DNA of 64,000 bases, from contig CM035414.1 of the NCBI GenBank assembly GCA_020310875.1, forward strand, positions 195,028,365 to 195,092,364, in the 5' to 3' direction. Position 1 is the stretch's first letter. Each line of letters begins with the position of its first letter. Below the pieces are notes generated by a model. It did not search any database. It was not told the DNA's origin and saw nothing but the letters and a program-made list of their open reading frames with translations. Positions 32,261 through 42,139 of the stretch are shown here, one piece after another. This DNA is from Ceratopteris richardii (taxonomy: Eukaryota; Streptophyta; Polypodiopsida; Polypodiales; Pteridaceae). The translations under genes and the position numbers were made by a program.

Positions 32261-33900
32261 TCTAATAGTCCTTTCGATAGTGAAATAATTCATTTCAAAC
32301 TTTCAAAATTATACTATGGGAATAATTCATAGAATGAATAAATATATCATTTTATGCATGTAGTTATAATTTTGGGATGACTAGTTTTATATTCTCTCTC
32401 TAGACCTATTTACATAAAAAATGGAACATGAAGATGATAAAATTAAGACAACTTCTACATGCGAGAAAGGTAGAGCATAAATAAGAGAATAAAAGTGTCT
32501 TCGTGAAATTTTTTTGGATCATGTTTTAAGTTCCTCATTTAGGACTCTACATTTAGTTAACTCTAAGAAAATGCCTTGATTTTATTCTCTCTATAGAAGT
32601 ACTAAAATTGCAAGGCTTGAAAGTGATACTCGGAGGTGACTTCTTTGATCATAGGTCATCTCTAAAACTTTTATGTAGATAAAAAAATTTAATGAAAGTG
32701 TCTCTTATAAGCTTAAGCTAATTCCTTATTGTTTTTGAGTTAGAGGGTATGTAAAAAAAGAGGGATTCTTTTTTTCTATTTGAATCCATGATTTTCAAGC
32801 ACACGTGTGTTCAAGCATAATTATAGATCTCTTTAGGTATGTCATTTTATTGCTTTGATTCTATTTTTTGATAGGTACCACTAAAGAAATTATTTGACTA
32901 CTACAAATGCATGATTTTGCAAAAGTTTTGTGGAGAGTCGACTTTTTCTAAATTTGGTGGATCACATGCTTCTTTCATTACTGATCAACTCTTTTATAAG
33001 AAGACATGCATGAAAGAGGAGGGGAAGCCTGAAACCACAGAGTTATCCACATCGCGTTTTCTAGTTCAAAATTAAACATGAAGATGAAAGAACTAAGGAA
33101 ACTTCTATATAAGAGAAAGCTAGAGAATGCATAGGAGAATAAAAGTGTATCACTGAATTTTTTGTGAGTCATTTTTTAAGTACCTAATTTAGGGCTCTAC
33201 TTGTAATTCGTTGTAAGAAAGTGCCTTAATTTTATTTTCTCTCTAGAATGTTTAAAAGTGTCTCTCACAAGCTAAAGCTAATTCCTCACTGTTTTTGAGT
33301 TATAGGATAATCAGAAAGGAATTCTTTATTTCTATTGGAATCCATGATTTTATAGCACATGTGTTGTCATGCACAATCATGAATGTCTTTGGATATTTCC
33401 TTTTGTTGCTTTTCTTCTATTCTTAGACAAGTATCACTAAAGAAAACATTTGACTACCACAAAAGCATACTTTTGCAAAAGTTTTGTGGAGAATTGGCCT
33501 TTTCTAAATCTCGTGTATTGCACACTTCTTTGGGTGGAGATTACCTGTGTTATAAGACGTCTTGCACATCAAAGAGGAGGAGAAGCCAAAAATTAGAGAA
33601 TTACCCTATGATTGACAGTGAGAGTGAGAATGTGATTGAGAGTGTGAGTGTGAATGAGTTTGTGATAGCTTGAGTGGTGGGAGCTAGAGGCTCTATCAAA
33701 AAGCTATTTGCCAATGCTATTGTATAGATTGTTTCACATCTATACTAACAAAATTTCTCTTTATTTGAGTCATCTTCTCTACTCTTCTACACTGATTTTT
33801 CTGTTATCTTTTGCAATTTCTATGTGTTCTTCTCCTCTTCTATGCTTGAGTGCTTGGAAACTTGTGATCGAGGATAGATTGTGATTTAGGAAAGGTTACA
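32261..33900 (+). repeat. Chromovirus-derivative LTR, copy 1
   Basis: Similar along its length to 54629-55716, including start (ctaatagtcctttcgatag / ataataggtcttttgatag), middle (tttttaatcatgttttaagt type) and end (ttaca). It is longer because a part of about 0.55 kb is duplicated inside it. Confidence 0.7.
32430..33610 (+). repeat. Internal duplication in LTR copy 1
   Basis: 32430-33050 and 33080-33605 align in order (agaataaaagtgt, gccttgattttat / gccttaattttat, gtttttgagtta, catgatttt, aaagttttgtggaga). The second copy lacks about 100 bases near the middle. A single copy is present in the 54.6-55.7 kb LTR. Confidence 0.8.
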
Positions 33901-33939
33901 AGTCATATCAAAGAAAAAGTGATCCTAGAGAACAATAGA

Positions 33940-34720
33940 AGTTTTAATGCAAAATGTCCATGAGCAAGAGGAGCTTATTTAAAAGTTTCTTTGAGAATCA
34001 CACAAGTAACAAGGTGAAAAGCAACCACAAGGTGCATAAAATTTATTCAAAGAGCTGAACAATGAAGTGGATGAAGGTGCAAGAACATCTAGTATGCCTA
34101 CACAAAGAGAGAAACACAATTATGAAGATATGGAGGTGGGTGAGTTTTCCCTTAACCGTCTTCAGGAAGTTGAAATTGAATGATTTTGATGGTGAAAAGA
34201 AGAGTGGGGAAGATCTAGAGGCATGGATTGAACAACTCAAGGATCTCTTTAAAATTCAGAAATTAATTGAGGATCCCAACGAGATACCGTGGATCCTACC
34301 CCTTTGTGGCATCACAAAGCTATGGTGAAATTCCTATATGCAAACTCCCACATGTTTTGGTCCAATTTTATAAAAAGAATTTAGAGAGCAAGTAGAAAAA
34401 AGTTATTGTTCTTCACACTACCATATGGAGAAGAAGATGGAGTTGTATAATTTTTGATAGCACGAAAGTGACAAGCATAGCTTATCTTTGGATGATACAA
34501 CCATTCTTGGGTCTTCACAAATATGCATTGGACGTTAGAAGTTGTGCTCTCAAGAGCACCTTTATTGAAGGGATTTGTGAGGAACTTCAACATTAAGTCA
34601 AGGGATCTAGATGTGTTGCATTTTTGGATGCTATTGGGATGGCGGAAAATTTTGAGAAGATTGATGAATTTGAAAAATTAAGCAACACCTAATAGAAGCT
34701 CAGAAAGAAAAAGAAACTCT
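33940..34720 (+). pseudogene. Chromovirus-derivative Gag, unit 1
   Basis: The N-terminus is the degenerate partner of the coiled-coil start seen in unit 2 (VHEQEELI here, VHDQEERIQKLVG there). The core reads NDFDGEKKSGEDLEAWIEQL and then DLFKIQKLIEDP, a retrotransposon Gag pattern (34,170-34,290), followed in other frames by a segment resembling the Gag C-terminal helices. There is no zinc knuckle. The frame then enters integrase C-terminal sequence with only a lysine-rich joint ([17 protein letters not shown]), the same joint as in unit 2. Multiple stops are present. Confidence 0.7.
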
Positions 34721-34722
34721 AC

Positions 34723-35046
34723 GATTTCAAGAAAAGACCACCTGAATTTCAATCAGATGACATGGTATTTCTTAAAATCGATCCTCACGAATCTAACTTG
34801 TTGCTAGGGAAAGATCATATATTTTCTCCTCGATATGTAGGTCCTTTTAAATTTTTGAAACAGATTGGATCTCTTGCTTATTTGCTAGAATTACCTGAAC
34901 ATTTAAATGTGTGTCATGTATTTCATGTTAGCTTACTTAAATGATACGTACCTAATGTTGCTCATGTTTTGTAGAACAACTATAAGGTGAAGGATGATGG
35001 ATCTTTTGAGCTTCAACCTGAAATAGTATTAGATAGGAGGTAAAGA
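34723..35046 (+). pseudogene. Chromovirus-derivative integrase C-terminus, unit 1
   Basis: [56 protein letters not shown] and ELQPEIVLDRR are the classic end of a chromovirus integrase with the GPF motif, followed in the family by the chromodomain. It is interrupted after LDRR by copia B and continues at 54474. There is no integrase zinc finger or D,D,E core upstream. Confidence 0.85.
35042..35046. repeat. Target site duplication, left flank of copia B
   Basis: aaaga, repeated exactly at 54474-54478. Confidence 0.92.
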
Positions 35047-35646
35047 TGTTAGTATATTATCAATGTCTACCCCTCATGATTGTATGCACATTTTGTAAGG
35101 TCCCCGTTATCAGGAGAAGCCAAGCGTGCATTACCCAATTGATGGGAATCCCAACTTGCATGTTGGATGAAGGTCATATTTGACCATGTAAGGTATTGTA
35201 AGGAAAGGGAGTTACCAGGGTCCCCAATTGGGGGGTCCAGGACGGTAAAGGGAACATTCCATAGAATATTCCTTGTCAGATTTAGAAATCATTTATATTT
35301 GTTAGGTCGGTTCAACCGGTCTAAGCCATGTATGGCAATTACGTGGGCGGTGGCCGCCCACGCTCTACCACCCATGTATAGAAGTCCATGGAAGGCCACC
35401 CATGATCCTATATATACATGACTTCTGCACTACCTCAGACATCAAGTTGAGCCAGCATACCTCTACCTTATATCTCCCTATCTAGAGTTGTCTAGATCAC
35501 CATTTAAGCTCTACCTTGAGAGCGCACGGGTGGACAACGCCATCATCTTTGTACTTGCTGCTAGTAGAAAATTTTTGAGATTCTCCTATATCTGTTATCT
35601 TCTCTGCTATTGCTCCTGTGTTATATTGCGTAACTATTGTCTTACA
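35047..35646 (+). repeat. Copia B 5' LTR
   Basis: 600 bases, TGTTAG...CTTACA, partner of 53879-54473. It contains the palindromic segment ggtcggttcaaccggtc. Confidence 0.97.
35409..35416 (+). promoter_or_regulatory. Probable TATA box in copia B LTR
   Basis: tatatata within cctatatatacatgac, kept in the 3' LTR at 54236-54243. Start of element transcription is inferred just downstream. Confidence 0.6.
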
Positions 35647-35659
35647 TGGTATCAGAGCT
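35647..35659 (+). promoter_or_regulatory. Copia B primer binding site (tRNA-iMet)
   Basis: tggtatcagagct directly after the LTR end, complementary to the initiator tRNA-Met 3' end. Confidence 0.95.
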
Positions 35660-35741
35660 GTAAGGTTCGAATAGCTTGAGAAGTATCACTATTTTAACCT
35701 ACTAGTAGACTAGAATATCAGTAGATTATTCGAGTGATTAC

Positions 35742-38153
35742 TTGATGGCTTCATCATCGAACACTAGTCTTGGTGCTTCAGCTAATGTTAATGCTGCACC
35801 TATTAGAATTCGTCCACCTGCATTCAGTGAAGGGAAGCTGGGTGGAACCAACTATACACTTTGGAAGTTCAAAATTTCTACAATTTCGGACTCCTATGAA
35901 TTACTTGACACTGTCATGGGACCGATGGGATTGGATCCAAAGCCTATAGCAGTTGAAGATCCAGCAAATTTAAGATTGATGATTCAGCCAGATCCAAATC
36001 TTCTACGAGCTTGGAAGAGGCAGAATGCTGATGCATTATGTGCGATTCTCACTGGTGTAAGTGATTCTGTGCTTACTTTAGTTCAACATACTACTAAAGC
36101 ACATGAGGCTTGGGGCATATTGGCTCGTCAATATGAGACCAAGAACCACACTAGGATACAGAATTTAGAAAATGAGTTGGCAAATGAAAAGCATTCTGAT
36201 TCTGAAAAAGCTGAAGATTTTATCAAACGGATAAAGCATCTTCAAGATCAATTGGCTGCAGTTGGTATTGTTATAACACCAGAAGAGATGGCTCGAAGAT
36301 GTGTACGTGTTCTTCCAGCAAAGTATGATGGATTAGTAATAGACCTTAACACTCAAGTAAGACCAACTCCTCTTACATTTGAAGAGTTTTGTGCGATGCT
36401 TTTAGAAGAAGAGATGCGGCTGAAGAATCGGCAAAGTACAAGTGATGCTGCATTCTCAACAAATGCAAAAGGTAAAGGCTCTTCTCAAGGATCAAAGAAG
36501 AAGCTAAAGAAGAAAAAGTTCACAGGAAGTTGCTTCTATTGTGAAAAGAAAGGCCATGCTATCAAGGATTGCAGAAAGAAGCAAGCTGATGAATGGAATG
36601 GGACTGTAAAATCATCATGGAAGAACAAAGAGCTTGCAAACAACACAGAGCTGGAACTTTGGGTAGCTATTGAAGACGTATGTTCATCTGCTCAAGCTCG
36701 TGTTGATGAGCCATGGATTTTAGATAGTGGAGCTTCTTGCCATATGACCAGTAAAAAGGATTGGTATAGTTCCCTAGTGCCTCTACAGGAATCCATCAAT
36801 GTAGTGGTCGGAAATGACTCCAAGTGTCCAGCTGAAGGAACTAGAACCATCTCTTTTATCACTTCTCCAGGTGTTGAGAAAAAGTTATCTGATGTTCTCT
36901 ATGTACCTACACTCAAAAGAAATTTGTTGTCAGTTTCTACAATAACAGATCGTGGACTCGAAGTTCACTTCAATAAGACTGGTGCGGAAATCATGGATTC
37001 ATCAGGTAATGTTGTAGGTAAAGGCATACGACGGGATAACTTGTATGAGTTAAGTGCTTTAACTGCTACAAAAGATAAAGGTGTAAGCAGGTTATGGCAC
37101 CAGTGATTTGGGCATCTCGGATTTGCAGTTTTGAAGGAGATGCAACGAACAGGGATGGTTGCTCATTTGCTTGCATTTTCAGAGTTGCAGGAACCTTGTG
37201 AAGCTTGTATGATGGGCAAGCAACAAGGAAAGGCGTTTCCAAGAGAGACCAGCAATCGATCTCAAGCTCCTCTAGAGTTGGTACATGCTGATCTCTGTAG
37301 TAAAATGTCTACACCTGCTTTAGGAGGATCTTTCTACTTCTTGCTGTTAGTCGACGATTATAGTAGAAAGATGTGGGTTTATTTCATGCGAGAGAAGGCT
37401 GATGCTTTTGAGAAATTTAAAGCGTGGCATAAGTATGTAGAAAATGAATCAGGAAGGAAACTGAAGAAATTTAGAACAGATAGAGGAGGTGAATTCTTAC
37501 CAACAGAATTCAACAATTACTGTTACAACGAGCATGGTGTGAAAAGGCAACTTACCACAGCTCATACACCTCAACAAAATGGCGTTGTTGAGCGCAGGAA
37601 CAAGACAGTAGTTGAAATGGCTCGTTGTATGTTAAAGGCTCAAGACATGCCTGATTCATTCTCGGCAGAAGTAGTCAATACAACAGTCTACATCCTCAAT
37701 CAAAGCTACACAAAAGCTCTGAAGGGGATGACTCCTCAAGAAGCATATTCTGGTAAAAAGCCTTCAGTTTTGCATTTCAAAATTTTTGGTTGTTTCTGTT
37801 ATGCACATATTCCTGATTCAACAAGATGAAAGTTGGATTCAAAAAGCAAAAAGTGTGTCTTCCTAGGATATAGTGAAGAGTCTAAAGCATATAGGTTGTG
37901 GGATCCTGAGGCAAGGAAGATTTTTGTCAGCCGAGATGTGGTGTTTGATGAATGACCACACTTAGTAGAAGATAAAAGTAAATCTACTATCTCATCAAAC
38001 GGAGAAATATCTCACCTTGTGCCTATCAAAAGACAGGTTAAAGTTGAGGAGGAGGAAACATCTGATGGAGAAATTTCCTCAATAAAAAGCCAACCAGTTG
38101 TAGCTGCACAGCGTAAGCCACTACCGAAGTGGGCACAACAGCTCTTTGATGAT
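35742..38153 (+). pseudogene. Copia B polyprotein, first part: Gag, protease, integrase
   Basis: It starts with MASSSNTS-type sequence (the frame opens two codons earlier). Gag of UBN2 type covers about residues 35-235. The zinc knuckle CFYCEKKGHAIKDC is at about residue 265. The protease active site WILDSGASCHMT is at about 325. Then come the GAG-pre-integrase pair (WHQ, stop, FGHLG; CEACMMGK), the integrase core with HADLC, RTDRGGEF and GVVERRNK (complete D,D,E), and an integrase tail ([15 protein letters not shown]). Stops at 37104, 37827 and 37953 are TGA codons; the first two look like former CGA and the third like former TGG. There is no frameshift. It ends at the nested element after the residues LFDD and continues in frame at 52189 with HNPHVDVPE. 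Confidence 0.95.
38149..38153. repeat. Target site duplication, left flank of the 14 kb element
   Basis: atgat, repeated at 52184-52188. Confidence 0.92.
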
Positions 38154-38502
38154 TGTTGAAGCTGAAGGTCAAGGACAAAGCATAGGAACACATCTAAGAG
38201 GTGGACACACAAGAAGAAGGAGCAAATAGGGAGCTCCAAGAAGTACATGTCAACTTTTCACAAGAATTCCCTACAAAAATAGTGATTTCCATCACTAAAA
38301 CCATTGTAAATACCATTTTCTATTTTTGTAGCTCCATTTTGTGCAAGTCGAGGAGTCCTCGAGCTTGAGGAGCATTAGAAGTATCATCCTACCATTTTTC
38401 ATAATTTTTAGACTCCGTTTGAGCCCTCAAATAAGCCCTGGAACCTAATTTTTAACTAGGCCGGACACTAGGTCTGGACAGGGCCAAAACTAGTCAAAAA
38501 AG

Positions 38503-38510
38503 TATAAAAA
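38503..38510 (+). promoter_or_regulatory. Probable TATA box in 14 kb element LTR
   Basis: tataaaaa, conserved at 51927-51934 in the 3' LTR, followed by gagccagagagctc. Confidence 0.65.
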
Positions 38511-38617
38511 GAGCCAGAGAGCTCATTTTTGGGGTTAGCTTGTTAGAGAATAGAGCTTTTGTAAGAGATCTCTTTTGCAATCGAAGCTTTCCATTGTTCC
38601 TCTCTTTGATCTTGCCT

Positions 38618-38656
38618 TGTGTGTGTGTGTGTGTGTGCATGTGTGTGTGTGTGCAT
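38618..38656. repeat. GT microsatellite in 5' LTR
   Basis: Interrupted GT run, longer than in the 3' LTR (about 52,043-52,070). Confidence 0.9.
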
Positions 38657-38779
38657 GTTTGTGTGCTTTCACTCACGCACTTGTGCCTTCACTTGCTCAT
38701 GGTCTTCATACCGGTCCTCACGTCTCCGCGGATTGACAAGTAAAGGAGGTGATGCTTACGCTTGAGCTACACCAAATTT

Positions 38780-38797
38780 TGGTGCCGTTGTCGGGGA
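38780..38797 (+). promoter_or_regulatory. Primer binding site, Athila-like
   Basis: tggtgccgttgtcgggga lies 8 bases after the LTR end. It closely matches tggcgccgttgccgggga, which is used by Athila-type gypsy elements and is complementary to tRNA-Asp as I recall. Confidence 0.75.
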
Positions 38798-39114
38798 GAG
38801 AGCTTCGAGGACGAGCGTTGTGATGGTAAGATCGTAAATTTGCGACGTTGGAAGGTAAAAAAACTCTCATTTCTGTTATTTTCTGATTTTTCTTCTTCAT
38901 CTTCTTCATCATCATCATCTCCACCTTCTTCCATCTTCTTCTTCATAGAAATTTCTTGTTTTTTAGTGCATTTTCACCATTTTCATACCATTTTTCATGC
39001 ATTATTGTGTGGGAAGGAGTTAGGAGGTGCAAGGGAGAGCAAGCGCTGTGTTTTTTCATGATTTTCTGCTCATACGGAGCTCGCCATTGCCGGCGCTCAG
39101 AAATTTGAATTTCC

Positions 39115-40180
39115 CGCCAAAAAACGCGATTCTGTGATGAAAATCGGGATTCTGTGAAAATTCAATTTTTTTTGAAAAATCACGATTTTTTGTTTCTCGC
39201 CTAAAAGCTTGCTGAAAGAATCACGATTCTGTGGTCATTCTCAGAATCGCGATTGTGTGGTTGTGCTCAAAATCGCGATTCTCACCAGTCACGATTTTCA
39301 GCAAAAAACACGATTTTGTGAAAAAGACGATTCTGTGAAAACACGATTCTCAAGGCTCAAAATCGCGATTTTCAAAAACACGATTCTATGGTTGTGCTCA
39401 AAATCGCGATTTTCATAAATCACGATTTTTAGCCAAAAACACGATTCTGTGAGAACACGATCTCTAAAACACGAGTTTGTGAAAAACACGATTATGTGAA
39501 AACACTATTTTCTGCTCAAAATCGCGATTCTCACCAATCAGGATTTTCAGTAAAAACACAATTTTGTGAAAAAGACGATTCTGTGAAAACACGATTTTTT
39601 GAATCACGATTCTCTGAGACCGCGATTCTCTAAATTTTTGGAAACCACGATTCTCTGAGACAAAATCGCGAATTTCATGTCAAGAAAACACGATTCTGTG
39701 AAAACATGATTTTTTGCTCAAAATCGCGATTCTCACCAATGACCATTTTCAGTAAAAACACGATTTTGTGAAAAAGGCGATTCTCTAAAAAAACACGATT
39801 CTGTGCTCAAAATCACGATTTTCAGAAACATGATTCTGTGCTCAAAATCGCGATTTTCATAAATCACGATTTTCAGCCAAAAACACGATTTTGTGAAAAC
39901 ACGATTCTCAAGGCTCAAAATTGCGATTTTCAAAAAAAAAACACGATTCTGTGCTCAACAACGCGATTTTCAAAACACGATTTTCTACTCAAAATCGCGA
40001 TTTTCAAAACACGATTTTCTGATCAAAATCGCGATTTTCAAAACACGATTTTCTGCTCAAAATCGCGATTTCCAAAACACGATTTTCTGCTCAAAATCAC
40101 GATTTTCAAAACATGATTTTGTGAAAACACGATTCTCAAGGTACAAAATTGCGATTTTCTTGAAGTTCACAAAATCGCGA
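39115..40180 (+). repeat. Leader minisatellite built on AATCGCGATT
   Basis: About 1 kb made of variable units joining a cacgattctgtg- or cacgattttc-type segment to aaaatcgcgattttca. The last part (39,955-40,110) is a cleaner array with units of about 34 bases. The core aatcgcgatt is a perfect palindrome, so the transcript could form many small hairpins. It lies between the primer site and gag, the place of the retroviral leader and packaging signal. Short frames that run through it are not genes. Confidence 0.9.
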
Positions 40181-40602
40181 TTTTTTCCAAAAGGTCCTGT
40201 TTGCCTGTTTTGACCATCAGAAGCCTTATTTGACATAACTTTTTCATCGAAAGTCCATTTTTTGAGCTCTATAGCTCGTTGGGAAGCTCGTTTCGAATCC
40301 TACACGGCCTCAACTGTTTTTTTATAAGAATAATGCGTTGATTTTCAGATAGGATATTTTGAAGTTGACCCTCAAGTGTGACCAAGAACCCAAGGGGACT
40401 CCAAAGGATTTGTGAACCATACCAAGGGGAAATTTTGGACTCTTAGCCAAAGCTTATGAACCTGAGATCTGGTAGACACCTAGGAAAGGATAGACAAAGC
40501 ATTAGATCTTCTCAATCCAGTGTCAACCATACAGCTAAGTCTTGGGCACAACAACTAAGTGGTCATCCTTACGGACTAAGTTGAGACACAAGTGACTCAG
40601 AA
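40181..40602 (+). other. Leader upstream of gag
   Basis: Unique sequence between the minisatellite and the presumed gag ATG. No gene. Confidence 0.6.
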
Positions 40603-41834
40603 ATGTCTTTTAGCATGGGGAAACCTGCAGGTGGCTCAGCGACTGCCCATCTACAAACACCAGAAGATCCCTATAAGACACAGTTGGAATATATTCGGAC
40701 CAACCGATTACGCGCTCGCATCTATGAGGATGGCCTGAGGTGATCAGTGGTCCAACTCAAAAATCCAGATCAATCCTTTGGACTTGAACACCCGGTGGTC
40801 AAGTTCGAAGAGGGTTCATACATTGATAAGGAAGGAACCATGTATGTGGTCACTAACCTACGAGATATGACCGATGAGTTTGGAAATGTCATTCATGAGA
40901 ATGAGATAGGAGAACTAGAACAAGGAAATGTAGGACAAGGACCCCAGACTCCTAGAGGTAAGTCAGTTCTGACCAGAGTGATCACACTAGATTAGATCCC
41001 TCAAGACAACAAAAGCATAGAACTCTTCTTGAATAGAGAAACAGAGGAAGCCTTTTGGAGATTCAAGCCAGATCAACCTAGCCAATTGGGCATAGTCATC
41101 ATCTATGAATTCAAAGATCCGGAGATACTAGGCAAAGTTGTCTACCTGGATAACACATCAGAGAAGATATTCATGGTAACAGAACATGATAGACATGCAT
41201 ATACTTGGAAGAGTGAATTGATTTTCCCTCCACCAAGATCCAATGTTTCCCATGGCCTCCAAGGAGTAGGATCATCCCACGCTCATGAAGCCTAGAGAGA
41301 AAGAACTAGAGAGAGACCTGAGGTAAGTTTTGCACACACCGTGGGCAGGAATAGGTCAGGATTTGAAAATGAAAGACCTGAAAGAGAGAGACATCAAGCA
41401 CATACGCAACAAAGAGAGGAACAGGATTTTCCATTGCCTAGACCCCGAGCGCCCAAGAAACCTTAGACCCACTCAAGTGATCAAGGCAATGAAGAATTAT
41501 TTTGACGGGTGAGGAGATCCTTATGATCATGTGGCCAAGTTCAAACAAGTGTTAAGAGCTGAACATGTTGAGGATTTGTTCACCCAGTACGAGGCATTTC
41601 GTCTGACTCTTAAGGGCACTGCCTTAGCTTGGTTTCAACCACTGAGTAGTCGCAACTATCGCGATATAGGTCAACTGCTAGACGAATTCATTGTAGAAAT
41701 TTTCAAGAGTGGTATCAGGCATAACACTTCATCTTTGATCCACAGCTTCAAGCAGACACCCCAAGAAACAGTGCGACTAGCAGGTAGAAGGTTTGGATAG
41801 TACCTAGAAAGATGCCCTGCTCTAGAGCTACCCA
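40603..41834 (+). pseudogene. 14 kb element Gag, N-terminal part
   Basis: The frame from the ATG at 40603 (MSFSMGKPAGGSA) runs through stops at 40741 (TGA), 40993 and 41293 (TAG). It shifts near 41,465 into the frame carrying the retrotransposon Gag core: GDPYDHVAKFKQVLRAEHVE, FRLTLKGTALAWFQPL, LIHSFKQTPQETVRLAGRRF and YLERCPALELP. The core is very typical of Athila/Tat and related plant gypsy Gags. Two further stops (41510, 41798) lie inside. Copia C is inserted after ELP; the frame is kept across the insertion and resumes at 46482 as TPAKQVALFLDGL. Confidence 0.88.
41830..41834. repeat. Target site duplication, left flank of copia C
   Basis: accca, repeated at 46477-46481. Confidence 0.92.
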
Positions 41835-42065
41835 TGTTGGAGATAGACATCTACGGAAGCACGCGAACAGCACAAGGAAGAAGAAGAAGCTTGGAGCACA
41901 AACACACAACACTGAATGTATTACTAGAGAATGTACAAAGATAAGTAGCCCATTAGGGCAATAGGCGTATATACAAGTCGGGGGAAAGAAATCTCCTAAA
42001 GAGGGAAAAAAGTGCCCGGATAGTCCTAGAGTGTTCACACACATCACTACCTAAATATATCAACA
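41835..42065 (-). repeat. Copia C 3' LTR
   Basis: Partner of 46246-46476. Confidence 0.97.
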
Positions 42066-42078
42066 AATCCCCCCTGGG
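42066..42078 (-). promoter_or_regulatory. Copia C polypurine tract
   Basis: The minus strand reads cccaggggggatt directly before the 3' LTR. Confidence 0.85.
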
Positions 42079-42139
42079 AGTGATGCTGTGAACAAGGAGC
42101 TGGCACTCATGTATAAGGAAGTGCCAAGCTATGTGGAAA

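Larger units (their letters stand above)
38154..38771 (+). repeat. 14 kb element 5' LTR
   Basis: Partner of 51579-52183. The main length difference is in a GT microsatellite (38,618-38,656). Confidence 0.96.

Noticed and set aside
39115-40180. CRISPR-like array of short repeats
   Set aside because: Units vary in length and sequence, there are no constant repeats with unique spacers, and it lies inside a plant retroelement leader.
39209-40213. Arg/Phe/Lys-rich repeat proteins on both strands
   Set aside because: Frames produced by the AATCGCGATT minisatellite.
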